A stretch of DNA of 6,262 nucleotides from Rhodoferax sp. (GTDB lineage: Bacteria; Pseudomonadota; Gammaproteobacteria; Burkholderiales; Burkholderiaceae_C). Every line of letters begins with the position of its first letter. The stretch's first letter is position 1. Shown in pieces: positions 1 through 4,508 of the stretch. The notes under the pieces were generated by a model. It saw nothing but the letters and a program-made list of their open reading frames with translations, did no database searches and was not told the origin of the DNA. The stretch lies in contig JAIFMA010000178.1 of NCBI GenBank assembly GCA_020048795.1, positions 1 through 6,262 on the forward strand, read 5' to 3'. The translations under genes were made by a program, and so were the position numbers.

Positions 1-417
1 GAACTGGCCGAGCGCCTGCTCAGCGTGCTTCAGGAAGCCTCTGGCTGCACCACACTGGCGTTCGATGACGATGGCGATGTGGCGCTGGACATGGCCGGGC
101 AACACTGCCTGGTCCGCCTGGTCGGCCGGCCACCGATGGTCAGGTTTTATCTGCCCCTGCTGGTCCATATCAAGTCTGGCAAAAAGCTGCTGGAGCAGAT
201 CAATCAACTCAATCTTCATGGCGCACCGGTGTGCCATGTCTGGGCCAATGACGCGGTGTTTGCGGTGCAGGACATCCCGGCCTGGCCCTTGCAGGCGCAG
301 CATGTCGAGGCCAGCCTGACACTGTTCACCGACACCGCAAGCAAATCCGCGCTTTGGTTACAGTCAGCGTTTGGCCCACAGGCTGCGGTGTTGACGCAGA
401 GCGACGCGTCACACTGA
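1..417 (+). CDS. YbjN / T3SS-chaperone-like protein, 3' part (5' end outside window)
   Basis: The frame is open from base 1 and ends with TGA at 415-417. A GTG at 25 is the first possible start in the window, but the upstream codons (E-L-A-E-R-L-L-S) read as a natural first helix, so the gene probably begins before the window. About 138 codons are visible. The pattern fits the YbjN / type III secretion chaperone-like fold: an N-terminal helix, an acidic beta turn (FDDDGD), a strand with RPPMVRFYLPLL (codons from 127), then a helix ending in INQLN (199-213), which matches the typical 'lleaiNdiN' segment, then CHVWANDAVFAVQ strands and a final long helix. Members are small alpha/beta proteins thought to bind peptides or act as chaperones; no enzymatic residues are expected. 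Only 30 bases separate it from the DUF3553-like gene, so co-transcription with the restriction-like genes is likely. A role as chaperone or accessory for them is inference. Confidence 0.7.
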   Translation, partial: ELAERLLSVLQEASGCTTLAFDDDGDVALDMAGQHCLVRLVGRPPMVRFYLPLLVHIKSGKKLLEQINQLNLHGAPVCHVWANDAVFAVQDIPAWPLQAQHVEASLTLFTDTASKSALWLQSAFGPQAAVLTQSDASH

Positions 418-447
418 CCAAACTATCTTTTTAAGGGAGACAAACGA

Positions 448-1329
448 ATGGAAAAGCTGAAAAAAGGGCAACGGGTCCAACACATCAATCGGCCAAATTG
501 GGGGCTGGGGCAGTTGCTGGAGGACGAAAACGCCAACGGATTCCGTGTGTTCTTTGAAGAAAATAGTGAGGGCGTGGTAAATCTGGCGATAGCGGCCCGG
601 GACCGACTCCGTGTGGTGACCGGTGCCCAAGCGCAGAGCGTACTCCTGGATAACCTGGATTTGGTGGATGGCGAAAGGCTTACGCTTGAAATGGCGAAGC
701 AGCGTTTCCTGAAACAGTTCCCCGGTGGCTTACGGCTCCTTGACGGGGAGCGCGATTACAAGGACGAACTCGCTCGAGTTGCGCAGCAGTTGTTGGCCAA
801 GGATGTGTTGCAGGCGCTGATTGACGTGGAAAACTATCAACAAATTTGCGATAACGCCAATACGCTTGTTTCGTACAAAAAAAAGAAGGTATGGAACAAT
901 CTGCCATCACTCTTTGAGCAATATGCTTTCAGGGACGGCATCAAAACACTAGGTGACCCCAAGTCATTTGCACACAGCTTGTTTGAGTATTTGCATGGCG
1001 ACGGTGACCTGGAGCCACGATTCACCCGGTTTGCCCAGGTGCTGGCTGAAATGGAAGCCGCCAAATGGCCCATCATCACGACCTTTCGCTTCTTCCTGTT
1101 TCCGGCCACCGACGTGTTCATCAAGCCTGAAACCTTGAAGTACGCTGCCGAAGTCAGCCGGTTTGGAATCAATTACAGGCCGCAGCTCAACTGGTTGACG
1201 TACTACCGCGTGACGCAGTTTTACCAGTATCTCTTCGATAGTCTCACCGCCAGCACCGCTGACTTGAAACCCCGCGACATGATCGATGTGCAGTCGTTCA
1301 TCTGGTGCATTGACCCCACTTCTTATTAA
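448..1329 (+). CDS. DUF3553-like N-terminal domain protein, uncharacterised
   Basis: A protein of 293 aa. The ATG is preceded by AAGGGAG (433-439) with an 8-nt spacer, which fixes the start. Residues about 5-55 (V-Q-H-I-N-R-P-N-W-G-L-G-Q, then FRVFFEE) match the DUF3553 pattern, a small SH3-like beta barrel defined by a 'V.H...P.WG.G.V' core; in other proteins related barrels sit next to DNA- or RNA-acting modules. Residues 60-200 are mostly helical and unrecognised. The C-terminal part has a conserved-looking block: FRFFLFP (213-219), FIKPETLKYAAE (224-235), NYRPQLNWLTY (242-252) and PRDMIDVQSFIW (275-286). I have an impression of this block from other uncharacterised bacterial proteins but know no function. 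There is no signal peptide, no membrane segment and no evident catalytic motif. It ends 17 bases before the GmrSD-like gene, so the two are almost certainly co-expressed. A reasonable guess is a nucleic-acid- or partner-binding accessory protein of the nuclease; this is inference. Confidence 0.75.
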   Translation: MEKLKKGQRVQHINRPNWGLGQLLEDENANGFRVFFEENSEGVVNLAIAARDRLRVVTGAQAQSVLLDNLDLVDGERLTLEMAKQRFLKQFPGGLRLLDGERDYKDELARVAQQLLAKDVLQALIDVENYQQICDNANTLVSYKKKKVWNNLPSLFEQYAFRDGIKTLGDPKSFAHSLFEYLHGDGDLEPRFTRFAQVLAEMEAAKWPIITTFRFFLFPATDVFIKPETLKYAAEVSRFGINYRPQLNWLTYYRVTQFYQYLFDSLTASTADLKPRDMIDVQSFIWCIDPTSY

Positions 1330-1346
1330 TTGTTTCAGGAGACTCC

Positions 1347-3308
1347 ATGTCAACCAACTTCACGACCAATCCGATTGCGCTTTCACAGTTGTTACAGGCG
1401 GCGCATCAAGGCCAATTGCAGTTGCCAGATTTTCAGCGGTCTTGGGTGTGGGACGATGGTCGTATCAAATCATTGATTGCATCTGTGTCGAACGGGTTTC
1501 CAGTGGGGGCACTGATGACTCTGAAAACCCAGGCCGAGGCATCAAACAAATTTGCCTATCGTCTGGTGCAAGGGGCTCCTGATGAAAACAAGAAAGCCCA
1601 TCCCTCTGAACTGTTGCTGGACGGCCAACAACGCATTACCTCGCTTTACCAAACCTGCATGCGCAATCAGGTTGTCACAACCATTACCAACACCACGCAG
1701 AAAAGGGTTGTCAAGCGTTGGTTTTACATTGATATTCAAAAGGCGTTGTCGCCAGATGTTGAGCGTGAGGAAGCTGTTATCGCCGTGCCGGAAGATCGAC
1801 GAGTGAAATCAAATTTTGATAAAACCATTGATCTGGATTTGTCATCACCAGAATTGGAATACAAGAACTTGATGTTCCCATTGACACGTGCCTTTGACTT
1901 GAACCAGTGGTTGCAAGGCTATTGGACGTATTGGAACGGCGTCGGTGATCCATCCAAGGTTCAGGCATTTTTCAAATTTCAGACAGAAGTCTTGAACAAC
2001 ATCACAGGGTATCAAATTCCAGTCATTTCCCTGGCTTCTGATACATCGCACGAAGCCGTCTGTCTGGTTTTTGAGAAAGTCAACACGGGTGGAAAGGCGT
2101 TGGATGCATTTGAGTTGCTGACCGCCATGTACTCCGCTCATGGACTCAAATTGCGTGATGAATGGCTGGGAAGACTGAAAACAAAAGAACAGGAAGCACT
2201 GACAGGCATTCAACAACGCCTGTCGGCGGTTGGTCGAATCGGTGGTGATTTAACAGGCGTGCTTTCGGGCGTATCTGCTACCGATTTTCTGCAATCCATC
2301 GTCTTGCTTCATGCACGTGAAAAACGCCTGGCCGCCATGGCTGACCCGGCGATCAAGGAAAACGATTGGCCTGCCGTTCGTGCGACACGTCAATCCCTGC
2401 TCGACTTGCCAGTCGATGCCTATAAGAAACACCGTGACAAAGTCTTGGATGGTTACAAAAAGGTGGGCAAGTTTCTAGCCAGAAAGCATATTTATCGCGT
2501 CTTGGACTTGCCCTATCAAAGTCAAATGGTTCCACTGGCAGCGCTTTTCGCTCTTTTGGGTGACAAGAGTGAACACGATACACACATGCAAAAGCTGACG
2601 CGCTGGTTTTGGTGCGGCGTATTTGGCGAGTTGTATGGGTCGGCCTCTGAAAGTCGATTTGCAAGAGACATCATGGAGGTGCCGCAATGGATAGCGGGTG
2701 GTGCAGAACCCGGTACGGTGAAAGAAGGATTGCTGCGGCCCGAACGGCTGTTGACCATGAGAACTCGCCTGTCCGCTGCCTACAAAGGGATTCACGCCTT
2801 GCTGATGAGCCAAGGAGCTCCTGACTTTCGTAGCGGTCAGCCGTTTGGTCAAGCCGTCTTTTTTGATGAAGCGGTTGACATTCACCACATATTTCCGAAG
2901 GCTTGGTGTGAGAAGAACAAGCTAACACCGGCGGAATATGACACTGTTGTCAACAAGACACCGCTAAGCGCGCGTACCAACCGCATCATTGGCGGCGATG
3001 CTCCGAGTGAATACCTTAAAAAACTTGAAGATGGCAAAAAAGAGACCAGTGTTCAGGAGGCATATCCCGCGATTGCGCCAAGTGTTCTCGATGGGTTTCT
3101 GGTTTCGCACGCCATCCCTGTAGCAGAGTTGCGCCGTGACGACTTCTACGCTTTTATTGAAGCGCGGCAGCAAAAGTTGCTAGCACTGGTGGCGGCTGCC
3201 ACCGGCAACGCGATGCCAATCACAACGCAAAACACTAAAGAAGAAGGCGAAGAGTTGTCTGCCGATTTGGCACGCGATGCGGGTATTTTGTTTCCTGACG
3301 TGGATTGA
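1347..3308 (+). CDS. GmrSD-type DUF262 / DUF1524 (HNH) protein, probable modification-dependent restriction enzyme
   Basis: A protein of 653 aa. The start is set by AGGAGA (1337-1342) just before the ATG. The N-terminal DUF262 (GmrS-like, ParB/Srx-fold) domain shows LPDFQRSWVWDD (26-37), IASVSNGFPVGALM (44-57), LLLDGQQRITSL (89-100) with the diagnostic DGQQR, and FEKVNTGGKALDAFELL (242-258). The middle (about 270-500) is helical and unassigned. The C-terminal DUF1524 HNH nuclease (GmrD-like) shows DIHHIFPKAW (511-520) and NKTPLSARTNRIIGG (536-550), giving the expected His-His and Asn residues. In the family, DUF262 uses NTP to control an HNH nuclease that cuts phage DNA with modified bases (GmrSD acts on glucosylated hydroxymethylcytosine); BrxU and SspE are relatives. 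All core motifs are intact, so the enzyme is probably active, but the modification it senses cannot be read from sequence. Hand counts of G+C in lines around 1800-2040 give 32-43%, against 58-60% in lines sampled from the right-hand genes, which suggests acquisition by transfer. Confidence 0.9.
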   Translation: MSTNFTTNPIALSQLLQAAHQGQLQLPDFQRSWVWDDGRIKSLIASVSNGFPVGALMTLKTQAEASNKFAYRLVQGAPDENKKAHPSELLLDGQQRITSLYQTCMRNQVVTTITNTTQKRVVKRWFYIDIQKALSPDVEREEAVIAVPEDRRVKSNFDKTIDLDLSSPELEYKNLMFPLTRAFDLNQWLQGYWTYWNGVGDPSKVQAFFKFQTEVLNNITGYQIPVISLASDTSHEAVCLVFEKVNTGGKALDAFELLTAMYSAHGLKLRDEWLGRLKTKEQEALTGIQQRLSAVGRIGGDLTGVLSGVSATDFLQSIVLLHAREKRLAAMADPAIKENDWPAVRATRQSLLDLPVDAYKKHRDKVLDGYKKVGKFLARKHIYRVLDLPYQSQMVPLAALFALLGDKSEHDTHMQKLTRWFWCGVFGELYGSASESRFARDIMEVPQWIAGGAEPGTVKEGLLRPERLLTMRTRLSAAYKGIHALLMSQGAPDFRSGQPFGQAVFFDEAVDIHHIFPKAWCEKNKLTPAEYDTVVNKTPLSARTNRIIGGDAPSEYLKKLEDGKKETSVQEAYPAIAPSVLDGFLVSHAIPVAELRRDDFYAFIEARQQKLLALVAAATGNAMPITTQNTKEEGEELSADLARDAGILFPDVD

Positions 3309-3381
3309 ACGACACGGCCCGACATAGTCCATCATGTTTGCCATGACCAATTGAAAGCTAAGTCATTCTGAAGATCGTTAC

Positions 3382-3469
3382 TCTGAACATACGGCACGGT
3401 GGTGGAACTCGGGTTCAGAAAATCTTGGGCTAGCCGATGACTCGAATTTGTGATGGCGCAAGCATCGGC
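3382..3469. repeat. two consecutive 7-bp inverted repeats
   Basis: TCTGAAC (3382-3388) pairs perfectly with GTTCAGA (3413-3419) across a 24-base loop, and GCCGATG (3433-3439) pairs with CATCGGC (3463-3469) across a 23-base loop. Neither is followed by a T run, so they are not ordinary terminators. They could be parts of a structured transcript or binding sites, or they could be chance, since 7-bp stems with long loops are not rare. Confidence 0.3.
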
Positions 3470-3560
3470 GCTGCGTGAATTGCATGGCCGGGCAGGTGAT
3501 TCTGTGAAGCGACTTAACTATGGAATTTACTGCCCCGGGATACGCGGCAATTCAATAGTC

Positions 3561-3617
3561 TTTTAGCCCTCTAGCCCAATATGGCTAAGCGCTAACAGCT
3601 ATTCATATAAAAGCAAA
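3561..3617. repeat. probable dispersed intergenic hairpin repeat (Comamonadaceae type)
   Basis: The element begins with TTTTAGCC, followed by a stem TAGCC (3572-3576), loop CAATAT and GGCTA (3583-3587), then the palindrome AGCGCT (3588-3593) and an A+T-rich tail, AGCTATTCATATAAAAGC, whose ends (GCT and AGC) can pair. An outer TTAGCC (3563-3568) can compete for the same GGCTAA. The order (TAGCC stem, AGCGCT, then AGCTAT with an A+T-rich end) resembles from memory a short repeat found many times between genes in Polaromonas, Rhodoferax and Acidovorax genomes. I cannot confirm this without a genome-wide search. It carries no coding capacity. Confidence 0.4.
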
Positions 3618-3701
3618 CCACTGGCCAGACCCCTTCAGACATCCAATATTTTGCTTTCGATCCATGAGTCTCGCGTGGCTGTCGCCCCCATGGCCCTGCT
3701 A

Positions 3702-3718
3702 CCCTGCGCCAGGGTTTT
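3702..3718 (+). terminator. weak hairpin plus T-run, possible terminator on the plus strand
   Basis: CCCTG (3702-3706), loop CGC, CAGGG (3710-3714), then TTTT. It has the form of a small intrinsic terminator reading rightward, but the stem is only 5 bp, the T run is short and it lies 394 bases beyond the GmrSD-like stop codon. It could block plus-strand read-through into the oppositely oriented membrane-protein gene. Read leftward there is no T run, so it would not serve the minus-strand gene. Confidence 0.25.
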
Positions 3719-3738
3719 ACCTGCCCAGGCAGCTAGGC

Positions 3739-4350
3739 TCAATGCGAATGGTGGGGCGCTTTGATCGGGTCGTAGCGCTGGCCACGCATCAGCGCCAGGG
3801 GGGAATCCCAGTAAATGGCCACGTTGTGAAAAGGATCGAGCAGAATCTTGGTCGCCCAGGCCAGGCCCCAGCCTGGGCCGCGCAAAAAGAACAAATGCAG
3901 GGTGCGAGCCAGAACACCGGCTGCACCCAGCGCCAGCCACGCCAAGCCAACATCGTGCACATATTCTGCCAGCCCGTGCGCCGGCGCGATCAGACCCAAC
4001 AGGCTCGGGTCCAGCGCCAGCAGCGCCGGCATCGACACCCAAACCAGCAGCAAGACCGCTTTGCGCCGCATGTTGTAGCCCGCCTTGATCGATTCCTTGT
4101 GGTCATCGCTCGCCTGATTCACTTCGTCGTAACCCCGCGGTTCAAAAAAGATATGCCCCGACTGACGCGTCACCATGCCGACTATCCAGCCCACCAGCCC
4201 CGCGGCCGCCGGGTTGATGAACAACAACCCATAAGACACCAAGAAACTGATCGCACTGATCAGGTGCAATGTCTGGTTGATGCGGCACTGGTGGTAGTAG
4301 CGGTGGTCATCCCACTGCAAGGTACGGACTTTTTTCACAAATTCTTGCAT
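3739..4350 (-). CDS. multi-spanning membrane protein, possibly distantly Mpo1/DUF962-like
   Basis: A protein of 203 aa, starting at the ATG at 4350 (M-Q-E-F-V). A good Shine-Dalgarno (TTGGAG, complement of 4358-4363) lies 7 nt upstream. An in-frame ATG at 4428 would add 26 unconvincing residues (T-C-K-H-P-K...) and has no such site. Hydrophobic stretches at about 28-46, 48-61, 97-118 and 133-155 suggest four membrane segments, with a cytoplasmic-looking hydrophilic loop at 62-96. Apparent key residues are H16, H20, C22, N25 and H29 (D-D-H-R-Y-Y-H-Q-C-R-I-N-Q-T-L-H), H66 and E70 in G-H-I-F-F-E, H84, and a late motif K-I-L-L-D-P-F-H-N (168-176). The spacing of Y-H...N...LH and GH.FFE recalls Mpo1 (DUF962), an Fe(II) dioxygenase of fatty acid alpha-oxidation, but the match is loose and the protein may belong to a separate uncharacterised family. 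It is divergent from the pyruvate kinase gene. Confidence 0.8.
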   Translation of the reverse strand: MQEFVKKVRTLQWDDHRYYHQCRINQTLHLISAISFLVSYGLLFINPAAAGLVGWIVGMVTRQSGHIFFEPRGYDEVNQASDDHKESIKAGYNMRRKAVLLLVWVSMPALLALDPSLLGLIAPAHGLAEYVHDVGLAWLALGAAGVLARTLHLFFLRGPGWGLAWATKILLDPFHNVAIYWDSPLALMRGQRYDPIKAPHHSH

Positions 4351-4357
4351 GAATTGG

Positions 4358-4363
4358 CTCCAA
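4358..4363 (-). promoter_or_regulatory. Shine-Dalgarno deciding the start of the membrane protein
   Basis: On the minus strand the sequence reads TTGGAG, with 7 nt between the G of GGAG and the ATG at 4350. This supports the shorter, 203-aa form of the protein over a 229-aa form starting at 4428. Confidence 0.7.
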
Positions 4364-4382
4364 GGTTGGAAAAGGTTGTCAG

Positions 4383-4400
4383 ACCGGCGACACACCGGCG
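4383..4400. repeat. direct repeat of ACCGGCG with 11-bp period
   Basis: ACCGGCG occurs at 4383-4389 and again at 4394-4400, separated by ACAC, so the two copies lie one DNA helical turn apart on the same face. The pair sits 33-50 bases upstream of the minus-strand membrane-protein start, where a regulator could act. It could equally be chance in G+C-rich DNA. Confidence 0.3.
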
Positions 4401-4467
4401 TGGCAACTTTAGGGTGTTTACATGTCAATCTGGTGACGGGTATGAGCCTGGCGTCGGACAGCTTCCT

Positions 4468-4501
4468 GTGTCATAAATTAGTCACAATAAGCGCGTATAA
4501 A
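4468..4501 (+). promoter_or_regulatory. PhoB-dependent promoter: Pho box plus -10 element
   Basis: GTGTCATAAATTAGTCAC (4468-4485) matches the 18-bp Pho box consensus CTGTCATAWAWCTGTCAY at 15 of 18 positions: 6 of 7 in the first half-site, 4 of 4 in the A+T spacer and 5 of 7 in the second. After exactly 10 bases comes TATAAA (4496-4501), a good -10 hexamer. There is no separate -35 box, as expected for PhoB-activated promoters where the Pho box takes its place. The same box-to--10 distance is found in E. coli phoA. Transcription would start near 4507-4509, at or within a base or two of the pyruvate kinase start codon. Sequence match and spacing are seen; regulation by phosphate is inferred. 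Confidence 0.65.
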
Positions 4502-4508
4502 TGCCTTT

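Larger units (their letters stand above)
3309..3738. other. 430-base gene-free interval between convergent genes
   Basis: This stretch lies between the stop of the GmrSD-like gene and the stop of the minus-strand membrane-protein gene. I see no convincing gene on either strand. The longest small frames (37 aa from ATG 3453 on plus, 35 aa from 3485 on minus) have no recognisable content or ribosome binding site. It contains two consecutive imperfect stem structures (3382-3419 and 3433-3469), a probable dispersed repeat (3561-3617) and a weak hairpin with a T run (3702-3718). There is no clear terminator directly after the GmrSD-like gene. It may be the scarred edge of an inserted cassette, but no insertion-sequence end, target duplication or tRNA was found. 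Confidence 0.6.

Noticed and set aside
1286..1582. Plus-strand 98-aa open frame across the junction of the DUF3553-like and GmrSD-like genes
   Set aside because: It overlaps both genes in another frame, and the DUF262 motifs lie in the other frame.
3378..3485. Minus-strand 35-aa frame in the intergenic interval
   Set aside because: It has no ribosome binding site, no known motif and a length expected by chance.
3450..3566. Plus-strand 37-aa frame (ATG 3453) in the intergenic interval
   Set aside because: There is no Shine-Dalgarno and no recognisable similarity; it runs into the repeat element.
3561..3617. Integron attC site
   Set aside because: The GCTAAC-like core lacks a matching GTTRRRY partner at the other end and there is no integrase or cassette array.
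3635..4042. Minus-strand 135-aa open frame rich in Gly, Ala and Arg
   Set aside because: It overlaps the membrane-protein gene in another frame on the same strand. Its composition is that of an out-of-frame G+C-rich translation and it has no domain pattern.
4400..4428. TTGACA on the minus strand (complement of 4423-4428) as a sigma-70 -35 box for the membrane-protein gene
   Set aside because: No acceptable -10 hexamer lies 16-18 bases downstream; the only TAAAGT is 11 bases away.
3664..4476. Plus-strand 270-aa open frame opposite the membrane-protein gene
   Set aside because: It is the antisense reading of a gene with clear membrane segments and a good ribosome binding site. Its own protein is Arg/Gln/His-rich with no recognisable structure.
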